Source of the DNA: Microbacterium testaceum StLB037
GTDB taxonomy: Bacteria; Actinomycetota; Actinomycetes; Actinomycetales; Microbacteriaceae
Direction of reading: 5' to 3'
Length of the DNA stretch: 64,000 nucleotides
Assembly: GCF_000202635.1 (NCBI RefSeq)
Contig: NC_015125.1
Location: 186,001-250,000, forward strand
Part shown: one piece after another, positions 1 through 9,184 of the stretch
How the letters are laid out: the number at the start of each line of letters is the position of its first letter
Position numbering within the stretch: the stretch's first letter is position 1
Notes under the pieces: generated by a model
Told to the model about the DNA's origin: nothing
Seen by the model: the letters and a program-made list of their open reading frames with translations, nothing else
The model's database searches: none
Program-made: the position numbers and the translations under genes

Positions 1-1448
1 CCGCCCCCGGCCGCCTGTTCATCGACGGACGGTGGGCGGATGCCACGGACGGCGGCCGCATGGACGTCATCGCCCCGTCCACCGGCGAGAAGATCACCGA
101 CGTCGCCCGCGGCACGACCGCCGACGTCGACGCCGCCGTCGCCGCCGCGCGCCGCGCGTTCGACGAGGGACCCTGGCCGCGGATGTCGAGCCGCGAGCGT
201 GCCCGCATCCTGCAGCGCGCGTACGCCCTCATGCGGGAGCGCAGCGAAGAGCTCGCGGCCGCCGAGAGCCTCGACGTCGGCAAGCCCATCACCTTCGCCC
301 GCGTCGTCGACGTCAACAACGCCGCCGAGCTCTACGAGTACTACGCTGCCCTCGGCCACCGCCTCGACGGCGACGTGCGCGAGATCGCCGCCGACGCCCA
401 CGCGTACGTCCGGAACGAACCGCTCGGGGTGGTCGCTGCGATCACGCCGTTCAACTTCCCGCTGATCCTGTCGAGCACGAAGATCGCCCCCGCCCTCGTC
501 GCGGGCAACACCGTGGTGCACAAGCCGGCGAGCGACACCCCGTTGAGCGCCCTGCTCATGGCGGAACTGCTGCGCGACGCCGGCGTCCCCGACGGCGTGT
601 TCAACGTCGTCACCGGCCCGGGGTCGACGCTCGGCGACCACCTCGTCTCGCACCCCGACGTCGACAAGGTCGCGTTCACGGGCTCGACCGAGATCGGCGC
701 GCACGCGGCAGCCCTCGCCGGTCGGACGCTCAAGCCCTTCACCGCGGAGCTCGGCGGCAACGCGGCGAACATCCTCTTCGCCGACGCCGACCTCGACCGC
801 GCGATCCACACCGTCATCTCGGCGTTCGTGTTCAACGCGGGGCAGTTCTGCATGGCGGGACCGCGTCTGCTGGTGGAGCGTCCGATCTACGGGGTGGTGC
901 TCGGCATCCTGAAGGATGCCGTGCCGCACGTGCCGTTCGGCGACATCGACGACCCGGCCACCGTGATCGGACCGGTCGCCAGTCGCACCCAGCTCGACAA
1001 GGTCACCGCGATGGTCGACCGGGCGCGCGCCGCGGGCGCGCGGGTCGTGACGGGCGGGCACGCCGTCGAGCGCGACGGCGGGTTCTACTACGCCCCCACT
1101 GTCCTCGCCGACCTCGATCCCGACGCCGAGGTCGTCGTGGACGAGGTGTTCGGCCCGGTCCTCACCGTGCAGCCCTTCGACACCGAGGACGAGGCCATCG
1201 CCCTCGCGAACGGCACGAAGTACGGTCTCGCCAGCGGCATCCAGACCGCCGATCTCGCCCGGGCGCATCGCATCGCCGGGCGTCTGCGGGCCGGCATCAC
1301 CTGGGTGAACGGATGGGCGATCCTCGATCCGGCCGTACCGTTCGGCGGGGTGAAGGCCTCCGGCTGGGGGCGCGAGGGCGGGCCGGAAGCCCTGCAGTCG
1401 TACCAGAAGGCCCACTCGATCGTGTTCGACCTCGGCGGTGCGCAGTGA
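1..1448 (+). CDS. Aldehyde dehydrogenase, 5' end outside window
   Basis: NAD(P)-dependent aldehyde dehydrogenase oxidising an aldehyde to its acid. The frame is open to the left edge: codons from base 3 read the usual N-terminal strand LFIDGRWADATDGGR before the first ATG at base 60, so the true start lies upstream and the gene is partial. Family motifs are intact: the ITPFNFP segment, FTGSTEIG, the ELGGNAANI glutamate and the catalytic cysteine in GQFCMAG (Cys264 counted from the base-60 Met). The stop overlaps the GTG start of the downstream alcohol dehydrogenase as GTGA, so the two enzymes probably act in sequence from alcohol to aldehyde to acid. The substrate cannot be read from sequence; aromatic substrates fit the partner best. 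Confidence 0.93.
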   Translation, partial: APGRLFIDGRWADATDGGRMDVIAPSTGEKITDVARGTTADVDAAVAAARRAFDEGPWPRMSSRERARILQRAYALMRERSEELAAAESLDVGKPITFARVVDVNNAAELYEYYAALGHRLDGDVREIAADAHAYVRNEPLGVVAAITPFNFPLILSSTKIAPALVAGNTVVHKPASDTPLSALLMAELLRDAGVPDGVFNVVTGPGSTLGDHLVSHPDVDKVAFTGSTEIGAHAAALAGRTLKPFTAELGGNAANILFADADLDRAIHTVISAFVFNAGQFCMAGPRLLVERPIYGVVLGILKDAVPHVPFGDIDDPATVIGPVASRTQLDKVTAMVDRARAAGARVVTGGHAVERDGGFYYAPTVLADLDPDAEVVVDEVFGPVLTVQPFDTEDEAIALANGTKYGLASGIQTADLARAHRIAGRLRAGITWVNGWAILDPAVPFGGVKASGWGREGGPEALQSYQKAHSIVFDLGGAQ

Positions 1449-2569
1449 CCGCGGGACGAGCGGCGATCGTCGAGGAGGGCCGGGACGGCGCAGCCCTCGG
1501 GACCCGAACGATCTCGGTCGCCGACGTCGACTACGCCGAACCCGGCCACGGCGAGGTGCTCGTGCGCCTGACGGCGACCGGCCTCTGCCACACCGATCTC
1601 GGGGTGCTGGCCGGCGGCATCCCGTTCCCCACCCCGGGGATCATCGGGCACGAGGGGGCCGGGCGCGTCGAGAGCGTCGGGCCGGGTGTGCGCGGGGTGA
1701 GCCCCGGGGATGCCGTGCTCCTGAGCTTCACCTCGTGCGGGGCGTGCGCAGCCTGCGCCGGCGCGCATCCCGCGTACTGCGAGACGTGGCTGCCGCGGAA
1801 TCTCCTCGGCGGTATCCGCGAGGCGGACTCGGGCGGAATCGCCCGCGACGGGGAGCCGGTCGCGGCGCACTTCTTCGGGCAGTCCTCGTTCGGGACGTAC
1901 GCGATCGCCGACGAGCGCTCCCTCGTGCGCGTCGCCGACGACGCCGACCTCGCCGTGCTCGCCCCGCTCGGCTGCGGGGTGCTGACGGGATTCGGCTCGA
2001 TGTGGAACGTGCTCGACCCCGGTCCCTCCGACGTGGTCGCGGTGTACGGCACCGGAGCGGTCGGGCTCTCGGCCGTCATGGCCGCAGCGACCCGGGCGCC
2101 CGCGCGCCTCATCGCGATCGACCGGGTGGCCTCGCGTCTCGACCTCGCTCGAGAGCTCGGGGCGACGGACACGATCGACGCCGCGCACGAGGACGTCGCC
2201 GCGCGTCTGGCCGAGCTGACCGACGGACGCGGGGTCACGCTGAGCTTCGACACGACGGGTCACCCGGGCGTCGCACGCTCGGCCCTCGACGCCGCCGCCG
2301 CGCGCGGAACGGTGCTCGTGTGCGGCGCGCCCCCGCCCGGAACCGAGATCCCGGTCGACATCCAGGGCATCCTCACCGGGAAGATCCTCCGGGGAGTGAC
2401 GATGGGCGACGCGGATCCGCGCGAGCTGATCCCGCGCCTGGTCGCCCTGCACGCCGAGGGACGCCTGCCGCTGGAGAAGCTCGAGCGGCAGTACGCCCTC
2501 GACGACATCGCCCAGGCCATCGACGACATGCACCACGGGCGGACGGTCAAGCCGGTCATCGTGTACTGA
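1445..2569 (+). CDS. Zinc-dependent alcohol dehydrogenase (aryl/benzyl-alcohol type)
   Basis: Medium-chain Zn alcohol dehydrogenase of 374 residues, cytosolic and NAD-linked. The catalytic zinc ligands are visible as Cys48 in GLCHTD and His69/Glu70 in GHEGAG. The structural zinc lobe has Cys98, Cys101, Cys104 and Cys112. The Rossmann dinucleotide motif is VYGTGAVGLS. I chose the GTG at 1445 because it overlaps the aldehyde dehydrogenase stop (GTGA) and keeps the full N-terminal domain; no better in-frame start exists nearby. The fold resembles benzyl- or aryl-alcohol dehydrogenases, and coupling to an aldehyde dehydrogenase supports a two-step alcohol oxidation. The exact substrate is inference. 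Confidence 0.92.
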   Translation: MTAGRAAIVEEGRDGAALGTRTISVADVDYAEPGHGEVLVRLTATGLCHTDLGVLAGGIPFPTPGIIGHEGAGRVESVGPGVRGVSPGDAVLLSFTSCGACAACAGAHPAYCETWLPRNLLGGIREADSGGIARDGEPVAAHFFGQSSFGTYAIADERSLVRVADDADLAVLAPLGCGVLTGFGSMWNVLDPGPSDVVAVYGTGAVGLSAVMAAATRAPARLIAIDRVASRLDLARELGATDTIDAAHEDVAARLAELTDGRGVTLSFDTTGHPGVARSALDAAAARGTVLVCGAPPPGTEIPVDIQGILTGKILRGVTMGDADPRELIPRLVALHAEGRLPLEKLERQYALDDIAQAIDDMHHGRTVKPVIVY

Positions 2570-2646
2570 GCACCGGATGCCGTGCGCCCGGCGATTCGGC
2601 CGCTCGCCCTCGCGCGCGGCATCCGCGTTCCGGCCATAATCGCTGC

Positions 2647-3366
2647 ATGTACGGAGAACGACTCGCTCGTTGGGAGAGGACGGTGGAGTGGCCGCTGGTC
2701 ATCGCGGCGCTCCTCTTCCTCGCCGCGTACGCGGCCCAGATCCTCGCCACGCCGGAGGGCGTCGTCGAGACCGTGGCCGAGGTGGTGCTGAAAGCGACGT
2801 GGGCGCTCTTCCTGCTCGACTACGTCGTGCGCCTGGCGATCGCCGAACACCGGTGGAGGTGGTTCTGGCGGCACCTGCTCGACCTCGCGATCGTCGCCCT
2901 CCCGGTGTTCCGCCCCCTCCGGCTCATGCGGTTCTTCACGATCATCGCGCTCATCCAGCGCAATACCGGAACGATGCTGCGCGGACGCGTGGCGCTGTTC
3001 ACCATCGGAGCGACAGCCCTGACGGTGTTCGTCGCCGCGCTGGCCGTGTACGACGCCGAACAGCGCAGCGGCGGACCCATCTCGACCTTCGGCGACGCCG
3101 TGTGGTGGGCGTTCGAGACCATCACGACCGTGGGCTACGGCGACTACTACCCCGTCACGGTGACCGGACGCATCGTCGCGGTGGGCCTCATGGTGGGCGG
3201 GATCGCGCTGATCGGCGTGGTCACGGCGACCCTCGCCTCGTGGATCGTGCAGCGCGTCTCGGTCGAAGCCGAGGAGGCGTCGGCCGCCACCGAGACGCAG
3301 GTCGAGGCGCTGCGCGGAGAGATCGCCGAGCTGAAGCAGATGCTGCGGGAGGCGCCGCGGGCGTAG
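2647..3366 (+). CDS. Voltage-gated-type potassium channel subunit
   Basis: Integral membrane ion channel of 239 residues. Several hydrophobic helices precede a basic S4-like helix (RPLRLMRFFTIIALIQR). The pore loop then carries the K+ selectivity filter TTVGYGD, followed by the inner pore helix. The last 40 residues are charged with heptad character (VEALRGEIAELKQML), a likely coiled coil for tetramer assembly. A CATAAT hexamer (2635-2640) ends six bases before the ATG, so the transcript may be leaderless. It is a single gene after the dehydrogenase operon; its stop codon falls inside the first unit of a downstream tandem repeat. Confidence 0.87.
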   Translation: MYGERLARWERTVEWPLVIAALLFLAAYAAQILATPEGVVETVAEVVLKATWALFLLDYVVRLAIAEHRWRWFWRHLLDLAIVALPVFRPLRLMRFFTIIALIQRNTGTMLRGRVALFTIGATALTVFVAALAVYDAEQRSGGPISTFGDAVWWAFETITTVGYGDYYPVTVTGRIVAVGLMVGGIALIGVVTATLASWIVQRVSVEAEEASAATETQVEALRGEIAELKQMLREAPRA

Positions 3367-3488
3367 CGCCCCGGGCGTAGCGCCCGCGGGTAGCGCTCCG
3401 GGCGTAGCGCCCGCGAGTGGCGTCCCGGCCCGTAGCGTCCCGGGCGCAGCGTCCCGGGCCCTAGCGTCCCGGGCCGTAGCGCCCCGCG
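3361..3488. repeat. Degenerate GC-rich tandem repeat between convergent genes
   Basis: About nine imperfect units of 12-17 bases with consensus near GCGTAGCGYCCCGGG. They fill the whole space between the stop of the K+ channel gene and the stop of the convergent membrane-protein gene. The first unit contains the channel stop codon. The CCCGGG cores are self-complementary, so RNA from either strand can fold; a bidirectional terminator is one possible role. Confidence 0.8.
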
Positions 3489-3489
3489 T

Positions 3490-4248
3490 TTAGTCGAGCG
3501 GGCGCAGGGCGTCCGCCGCGCGATCCAGCGCGGCCTGACCGCCCCGCGCGAGGATCGCCCGCTCCTCGGGATGGTCGCGGAAGAAGCGGACGATCGCGGC
3601 GACCTGATTCGGATCGGAGCCGAGGTACCGCATCGACGCGGTGACAGGGACGTACCCGTCCTTCATCGTCAACGTGAGCGCTGCCGGCGGTCCGTCGACG
3701 CCGACCTCGCCCACCTCGTCCCACGACCACGCGAGGTCGCCGCGCGCACGGATCCCCCGGATGCCGTCGACCGTGAGCCGCAGTCCCGCGGGAACGCGCA
3801 GCCTCCAGATCATCACCGCCAGACAGATCGCCGAGAACACCGGGAGAAGGAGCGGAGAGCGGCGCGGACTGAGGGCCTCGCCCGCGTCCCCGATGACGAC
3901 GACGGCGACCGCCGGCAGGGCCAGCAGCAGGAGGATCGCGACGAGGAACGCGGTCGGCCATACCGGGGGCCGGAAGCGCAGGCCCGGACCGCGCGTGTCG
4001 ATGCGGACGACCCCGGTCTCGAGCAGTCGGCGCAGGCACCCGACGTAAGCGGCGATCGCGACGAGGAGCAGCGAGAACGCACCGAACAAGAGACGGATGC
4101 CGAGATCATCGGCGACCGCGACGATCAGGACGAGGCCCGCGGCGATCGCGATCGTCACCCCTTGCACCACGGAAAGACGCCGCGCGTCCCCCGCGAGCGG
4201 AATATGGGCGCGGCCGTCGGAAAGTCTTCTCATCAGGATCTTCTTCAT
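3490..4248 (-). CDS. Hypothetical membrane protein with C-terminal PH-like domain
   Basis: 252 residues with two pairs of hydrophobic helices (about 30-70 and 95-155). A soluble C-terminal beta-rich part follows (GLRLTVDGIRGIRARGDLAWSWDEVGEV) and ends in a helix, AAIVRFFRDHPEERAIL. The layout and the closing helix resemble the membrane protein at 17502-18401 (VLRFWREHPELRDEL), so the two are probably distant paralogues of a bacterial PH-like membrane family. The function is unknown. The start is the first Met of the frame. The gene stands alone, divergent from the iron-uptake operon. Confidence 0.75.
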   Translation of the reverse strand: MKKILMRRLSDGRAHIPLAGDARRLSVVQGVTIAIAAGLVLIVAVADDLGIRLLFGAFSLLLVAIAAYVGCLRRLLETGVVRIDTRGPGLRFRPPVWPTAFLVAILLLLALPAVAVVVIGDAGEALSPRRSPLLLPVFSAICLAVMIWRLRVPAGLRLTVDGIRGIRARGDLAWSWDEVGEVGVDGPPAALTLTMKDGYVPVTASMRYLGSDPNQVAAIVRFFRDHPEERAILARGGQAALDRAADALRPLD

Positions 4249-4371
4249 CGCAACCTGCTCCCTCCCTCCGCCGAACCGTATCGCATTCCGCTCGGGGAAT
4301 GCGGGCCCTGACCACCGACGCGGATTCGCCCCCGGGGCGCTCGATGTCGTTTCGCGGCCGAGGGTGCTTGC

Positions 4372-4390
4372 TAAGGTAACCCTTGCCTAA
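4372..4390. promoter_or_regulatory. IdeR/DtxR-like iron box
   Basis: The 19-mer TAAGGTAACCCTTGCCTAA lies 43 bases before the siderophore-binding lipoprotein start. On the reverse strand it matches the actinobacterial IdeR/DtxR consensus TTAGGTTAGGCTAACCTAA at 14 of 19 positions, with both conserved half-site ends. Position ahead of an iron-uptake operon supports Fe2+-dependent repression; the match itself is seen, the regulator binding is inferred. Confidence 0.7.
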
Positions 4391-4432
4391 GCTTCAGCTC
4401 CCGGCATCCCCCATCCGAAAGGACATCTCGCC

Positions 4433-5362
4433 ATGCCCTCACACCGTTCCTCCCGGCGCCTCGCCCTCCTCGCCGCGGCCACCGGTCTCGCGCTCGCCCT
4501 TTCCGGCTGCGCCGGTGGAGCCGACGCGTCTCTCGCCGAGAGCTCGGCGTCGACCCACGAGGTGACGCATGCCCGCGGGACGACCGCCGTCTCGACCGCG
4601 CCGCAGCGCGTCGTCACCCTCGAGCCGCTCGAACTCGACACCGCGGTGTCGGTCGGCATCACCCCGGTGGGCGCGGCCGTGGCGAACATGGTGAACGGCG
4701 TGCCGAGCTACCTCGGCGTCGAGGGCGTCACCCCCGTCGGCACGGTGAGCGAGCCCGACCTCGAGGCGATCGCCGCGCTCAAGCCCGACCTCATCCTCGG
4801 CACCGAATCGCGCCACTCCGCTCTGTACGACCAGCTCAGCGCGATCGCCCCGACGGTGTTCATCGCCACGCAGGCCGACCCGTGGCGCGACAACGCCGCG
4901 CTCATCGGCGACGCCCTCGGCCGCGAGGACGACGTGAAGAAGGCCGTGGATGCCGTGGACCAGCGCTGCGACGAGATCAAGGCCGCGCACGACCTCGCCG
5001 GGAAGACCGCCGAGATGATCCGCCCGCGCGACGAGACGACGCTGAGCCTGTACGGCCCGGTCTCGTTCGCCGGCAGCCTGCTCGAGTGCGTCGGCTACAC
5101 GATCCCCGACCACGCCTGGGAAGACGGCCTGCAGGCCGACATCTCGCCCGAGAACATCGCGAGCGCGACGGCGGACGCCGTGTTCGTCACCACCGCCGAC
5201 GTGAACGACCCCTCCACCGTTCCCGCGGCGATCTCGCAGAACGCCGCCGCGTTCCCGGTCGTGACCCTCGTCGACACGAGCACGTGGGTCGCCGGTGTCG
5301 GACCGAAGGGCGCACAGTCGGTGCTGGACGACATCGAGACCTTCCTCGCATCGGGGAAATGA
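4433..5362 (+). CDS. Iron-siderophore ABC transporter substrate-binding lipoprotein
   Basis: Extracytoplasmic lipoprotein of 309 residues that captures ferric siderophore. It has a basic n-region, a hydrophobic core and the lipobox LSGC with lipid-anchored Cys26. The rest matches the periplasmic-binding fold of the FepB/FhuD class: QRVVTLEPLELDTAVSVGITPVG, a LKPDLILGTESRH segment and a long connecting helix. It is the first gene of a five-gene operon, and its TGA overlaps the next ATG (ATGA). An IdeR-like box sits upstream, so iron repression is likely. The siderophore type cannot be deduced. Confidence 0.93.
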   Translation: MPSHRSSRRLALLAAATGLALALSGCAGGADASLAESSASTHEVTHARGTTAVSTAPQRVVTLEPLELDTAVSVGITPVGAAVANMVNGVPSYLGVEGVTPVGTVSEPDLEAIAALKPDLILGTESRHSALYDQLSAIAPTVFIATQADPWRDNAALIGDALGREDDVKKAVDAVDQRCDEIKAAHDLAGKTAEMIRPRDETTLSLYGPVSFAGSLLECVGYTIPDHAWEDGLQADISPENIASATADAVFVTTADVNDPSTVPAAISQNAAAFPVVTLVDTSTWVAGVGPKGAQSVLDDIETFLASGK

Positions 5363-6405
5363 CCTCGGTCGTCCCCCCGCGGGTGTCGGACACGGCACCC
5401 GGATCCCCACGGATCGGTCGGACCGCCATCGGCACTCTCGTGCTGGTGGCGGTCCTCGCCGTGTCCGTCGCCCTCTCGCTCATGATCGGCGCGAACCCCC
5501 TCCCCTGGCACGCGGTGTGGGCGTCGCTCACCGGGGCGGGCACACCCGACACCGACTTCGTGGTCCTGGGGCTCCGCGTCCCCCGCACGATCGCGGGGGT
5601 CGTCGCCGGAGCCGCACTCGGGGTCGCCGGGGCCCTCATGCAGGCGTTCTCGCGCAACCCGCTCGCCGACCCCGGCATCCTCGGCGTCAACGCCGGGGCC
5701 GCGTTCGCCGTCGCCCTCACGGTGGCGCTGTTCGGCATCCAGAGCTCTCTCCTGCTCATCTGGCCGGCGTTCCTCGGGGCGCTGGTCGTGACCGTCGCCG
5801 TCGCCCTGGTCGGTTCGTCGGGCCGGGGACCGGCCGATCCGATCCGCCTCACGCTCGCGGGCGTCGCCGTCGGCGCGGTGCTCTCGGGCATCACCTCGGG
5901 CATGATGCTGAGCAACCCCGACGCCTTCGACCTCATGCGCGGATGGAACGCCGGATCGCTGCTGGGACGCGGGCTCGACATCGTCCTCCCGGTCGTGCCG
6001 TTCATCGCGGCGGGCCTCGCGGTGGCGTTCGTGCTCGGGCGCCCCCTCAACGCCCTCGCGCTCGGCGACGACCTCGCCCGCGCGCAGGGCATTCCCGTCG
6101 GCGCAGTACGGGTGGCATCCATCGCCGCGATCACCGTCCTCGCGGCAGCGGCGACCGCCCTCGTCGGGCCCCTGTCGTTCGTCGGTCTCATGGTGCCGCA
6201 CGTCGTGCGGTGGATCGTCGGACCCGATCAGCGCCGCATCCTCCCCCTCAGCGCCCTCGCCGCGCCCATCGTCGTGCTGCTGGCCGACGTGCTCGGTCGC
6301 GTGATCATCGCCCCCGCCGAGGTGCCCGCGGGGATCGTGACCGCGTTCGTCGGCGCGCCCGTCCTCATCGCGCTCGCGCGGCGGCGGAGAGCGAGCACCC
6401 TGTGA
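5359..6405 (+). CDS. FecCD-family siderophore ABC transporter permease (first)
   Basis: 348-residue polytopic permease of the FecCD/BtuC family, forming half of the inner-membrane channel for ferric siderophore. Recognisable are LRVPRTIAGVVAGAALGVAGALMQAFSRNPLADPGILGVNAGA, the family signature after the first helices, and the C-terminal VGLMVPHVVRWIVGPDQRR that couples to the ATPase. I placed the start at ATG 5359, which overlaps the binding-protein stop and follows no other start. It pairs with the next gene to form a heterodimeric channel. Confidence 0.94.
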   Translation: MTSVVPPRVSDTAPGSPRIGRTAIGTLVLVAVLAVSVALSLMIGANPLPWHAVWASLTGAGTPDTDFVVLGLRVPRTIAGVVAGAALGVAGALMQAFSRNPLADPGILGVNAGAAFAVALTVALFGIQSSLLLIWPAFLGALVVTVAVALVGSSGRGPADPIRLTLAGVAVGAVLSGITSGMMLSNPDAFDLMRGWNAGSLLGRGLDIVLPVVPFIAAGLAVAFVLGRPLNALALGDDLARAQGIPVGAVRVASIAAITVLAAAATALVGPLSFVGLMVPHVVRWIVGPDQRRILPLSALAAPIVVLLADVLGRVIIAPAEVPAGIVTAFVGAPVLIALARRRRASTL

Positions 6406-7436
6406 CGGCCGTCGACGTGGGATACCGCCGGGTGCACCTCGGCGCGCTGCCGGTGCGGCTGCGGAGCATCGTCGTCGGGGCGGCGGTGCTCGCAGCCGTC
6501 GTCGTGCTCGCGGTGCTCTCGCTCGGCTGGGGCACGTATCCGGTGGCTCCGGATGCCGTCGTCCGCGCCCTCCTCGGAGCGGGCGACGCCCTCGACACCA
6601 CCGTGGTCGTCGGCTGGCGTCTCCCCCGCGTGCTCGCCGCCGTCACCCTGGGCGCGCTGCTGGCGATCGCCGGGGCCCTGTTCCAGACGGTGACGCGCAA
6701 CCCGCTCGCGAGTCCCGACATCCTGGGGCTGTCGAACGGCGCCTTCACCGGCATGCTGCTGACGCTCGTGCTCGTCTCGGCGTCGTGGCCGGCGCGGGCG
6801 GTGGGAGCGCTGATCGGATGCCTCGTGGCATCCGTCGTCATCTGGTTCCTGTCGTATCGCGGGGGCGTCCAGGGCTTCCGGCTCATCGTCGTGGGCATCG
6901 GCGTCTCGGCGATGCTCGCCTCGCTCAACACGTGGATGCTGCTGCAGGTCGAGCTCGAGACCGCGATGTTCGCGTCGGCTTGGGGGCACGGGACGCTCAA
7001 CGGCGTGACCGGCGAGGCCCTCGGCGGGGTACTGCTGTGCGCCGCGCCCTTCGCCCTCGGCGCCTTCGCGCTGGTGCGGGCGCTGCGCCAACTGGAGCTC
7101 GGTGACGACATGGCCGCCGCCTCGGGCGTGCGCCCGCACCTCGTGCGCACGCTCGCGCTCCTCGCCGGTGTCGTGCTGGTGGCCGCGGCCACCGCGATCG
7201 CCGGTCCCATCGCGTTCGTCGCCCTCGCCGCCCCGCAGATCGCGCGGCGGCTCGCCCGCACGCCGTCACTCTCGCTCGCGCTGTCGGCGCTCGTCGGGGC
7301 CCTGCTGCTCCTGGGCTCGGACGCCGTCGCGCAGCACCTGCTGCCGGTGACCCTCCCCGTCGGCGTCGTCACCGTCTCGGTGGGCGGCGCCTATCTCATC
7401 GTCATGATCGTTACGGAGATCCGCCGCCGTGTCTGA
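6402..7436 (+). CDS. FecCD-family siderophore ABC transporter permease (second)
   Basis: 344-residue second FecCD permease. It carries the same signature in slightly altered form (WRLPRVLAAVTLGALLAIAGALFQTVTRNPLASPDILGLSNGA) and the conserved FVALAAPQIARRLAR coupling region. Translation probably begins at GTG 6402, overlapping the previous stop as GTGA. Its end overlaps the ATPase start by eight bases, so the two are translationally coupled. It assembles with the first permease and the ATPase encoded next. Confidence 0.94.
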   Translation: MTAVDVGYRRVHLGALPVRLRSIVVGAAVLAAVVVLAVLSLGWGTYPVAPDAVVRALLGAGDALDTTVVVGWRLPRVLAAVTLGALLAIAGALFQTVTRNPLASPDILGLSNGAFTGMLLTLVLVSASWPARAVGALIGCLVASVVIWFLSYRGGVQGFRLIVVGIGVSAMLASLNTWMLLQVELETAMFASAWGHGTLNGVTGEALGGVLLCAAPFALGAFALVRALRQLELGDDMAAASGVRPHLVRTLALLAGVVLVAAATAIAGPIAFVALAAPQIARRLARTPSLSLALSALVGALLLLGSDAVAQHLLPVTLPVGVVTVSVGGAYLIVMIVTEIRRRV

Positions 7437-8262
7437 CCCCTCCCGCCTCGAAGCCCGCTCCGTCTCGCTCGCGTACGACGGCACCACGGTCGTCCCCGAG
7501 CTGAGCGTCGCCGTACCGCCCGGTTCGTTCACCGTGATCATCGGTCCCAACGCCTGCGGCAAATCGACGCTCCTGCGCGGACTGTCGCGCTTGCTCGCAC
7601 CGGCCGCCGGGAGCGTGGTGCTCGACGGCCGTGACATCTCGAGCTACCCCGCGAAAGAGGTGGCGCGCCGCCTCGGACTCCTTCCGCAGACAGCCCTCGC
7701 CCCCGACGGCATCACCGTCGCCGACCTCGTCGGCCGCGGCCGCTACCCGCACCAGTCGCTCCTGCGCCAGTGGTCGAGCGCCGACGAGATCGCGGTGAAG
7801 GAGGCTCTGGATGCCACGGGCACCGCCGACCTCTCCACTCGCCCGGTCGATGCCCTGTCGGGTGGGCAACGTCAGCGCGTCTGGGTCGCGATGGTGCTCG
7901 CTCAGCAGACCGACCTGCTGCTCCTCGACGAACCGACGACCTACCTCGACGTCGCGCACCAGGTCGAGCTGATGGAGCTGTTCGCCGAGCTCAACGCGCG
8001 CGGGCGCACGGTCGTCGCGGTGTTGCACGACCTCAACCACGCCGCCCGGTACGCGAGCCACATCATCGCGATGCGCGACGGCCGCATCGTCGCCGAGGGC
8101 GCCCCGCGCGAGGTCATCACGACCGAGCGCGTCGAGGAGGTCTACGGCCTCCCCAACGTCGTGATCGACGATCCGGTGACGGGCGGGCCGCTGGTCGTGC
8201 CGCTGCGGGGTGGGGCGTTCGCGGCTCGGGCCGCCGAGGCGGCGGCGGAGCTCGACGCGTGA
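7429..8262 (+). CDS. Siderophore ABC transporter ATP-binding protein (FepC-like)
   Basis: 277-residue cytoplasmic ATPase that drives the FecCD permease pair. It contains Walker A GPNACGKST, the Q-loop in LGLLPQTALAPDG, the ABC signature LSGGQRQRV, Walker B LLLLDEPT and the switch histidine in VLHDLNHA. GTG 7429 is the start and lies inside the end of the second permease gene. The C-terminal tail ends in an alanine-rich stretch, and its TGA overlaps the next GTG. Confidence 0.95.
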   Translation: MSDPSRLEARSVSLAYDGTTVVPELSVAVPPGSFTVIIGPNACGKSTLLRGLSRLLAPAAGSVVLDGRDISSYPAKEVARRLGLLPQTALAPDGITVADLVGRGRYPHQSLLRQWSSADEIAVKEALDATGTADLSTRPVDALSGGQRQRVWVAMVLAQQTDLLLLDEPTTYLDVAHQVELMELFAELNARGRTVVAVLHDLNHAARYASHIIAMRDGRIVAEGAPREVITTERVEEVYGLPNVVIDDPVTGGPLVVPLRGGAFAARAAEAAAELDA

Positions 8263-9095
8263 GCGGGGAGCGGATGCCAGGAGCCGGGACCCGTCCGTGG
8301 GAGTACAGCGCCTTCCCGGTCACCGTCGCCCGGCGCGAGATGATCTCGCCGAGCTTCCTGCGTCTCACCTTCGCCGGTGACGCGCTGCAGCACTTCGCAC
8401 CGTGGGGCGTCGACCAGCGGATCAAGCTCGTGCTGCCTCTGCCGGACGGCGGGCTCGCCGACTTCGGTCTGCTCGCCGATCCGACGCCGCACCCCTCCGC
8501 CTGGTACACCCGGTGGAAGGCGCTGCCGCCGGACGAACGCAACGTGCTCCGCACCTACACGCCCGCCGCGATCCGCCCCGAGGCCGGCGAGATCGACGTC
8601 GACATCTACCTGCACTCCCCCGACGGTCCGGCCTCTCGGTGGGCGCGCGGAGCGCGCGTGGGCGAGACGCTCGTGATCACGGGCCCCGACATCCGGAACG
8701 GGTGGACGGGGTACGGCATCCATTGGCAACCGCCCGAGGAGTACACCTCGTTCCTCCTCGTCGCGGATGAGACGGCGATCCCCGCCGTCCGGAACATCGC
8801 CCTCTCCCTGCCGCCCACCGCGCGCGGTATCGCGATCGTCGAGATCGGTGACCACGCCGACGACGTCACCGTCGCAGGCCTCAGCCCGCAGGTCGACGTG
8901 CGGGTCGTCGGGCGCGGCAAGACCGAGGACGCCGTGCGCGCCTGGGCCACGCCCGACGTCGACGTCGCCTGGCTCGCCGGGGAATCGGGTGTCGTCACGA
9001 CCTCCCGACGCGTGCTCGTCCGCGAGGTCGGCGTGCCCCGCGAGCGCGTCGCGTTCCTCGGGTACTGGCGCGAGGGCGGGGCGCTGGTCGACTGA
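8259..9095 (+). CDS. Siderophore-interacting flavoprotein (ferric-siderophore reductase)
   Basis: 278-residue protein of the SIP/ViuB family. It reduces imported ferric siderophore with FAD and NAD(P)H so that Fe2+ is released in the cytosol. The N-terminal FAD-binding barrel shows RTYTPAAIRPEAGEIDVDIYLH and the C-terminal SIP domain shows LLVADETAIPAVRNIA and VAWLAGESGVV. GTG 8259 overlaps the ATPase stop as GTGA; ATG 8274 is an alternative five codons later. As last gene of the iron operon it completes uptake and release. Confidence 0.92.
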   Translation: MSGERMPGAGTRPWEYSAFPVTVARREMISPSFLRLTFAGDALQHFAPWGVDQRIKLVLPLPDGGLADFGLLADPTPHPSAWYTRWKALPPDERNVLRTYTPAAIRPEAGEIDVDIYLHSPDGPASRWARGARVGETLVITGPDIRNGWTGYGIHWQPPEEYTSFLLVADETAIPAVRNIALSLPPTARGIAIVEIGDHADDVTVAGLSPQVDVRVVGRGKTEDAVRAWATPDVDVAWLAGESGVVTTSRRVLVREVGVPRERVAFLGYWREGGALVD

Positions 9096-9184
9096 CGCCG
9101 TACCGCTCGGGGCGGCGGGGCGTCGGGGCGGGCGGGGCTCGGGGCGGGGGCCGCGAGGCGCAAGGCGCGGGGCGCGTGGCGCGT

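Noticed and set aside
3361..3488. Possible CRISPR array
   Set aside because: Units are 12-17 bases, directly adjacent and degenerate, with no spacers and no cas genes.
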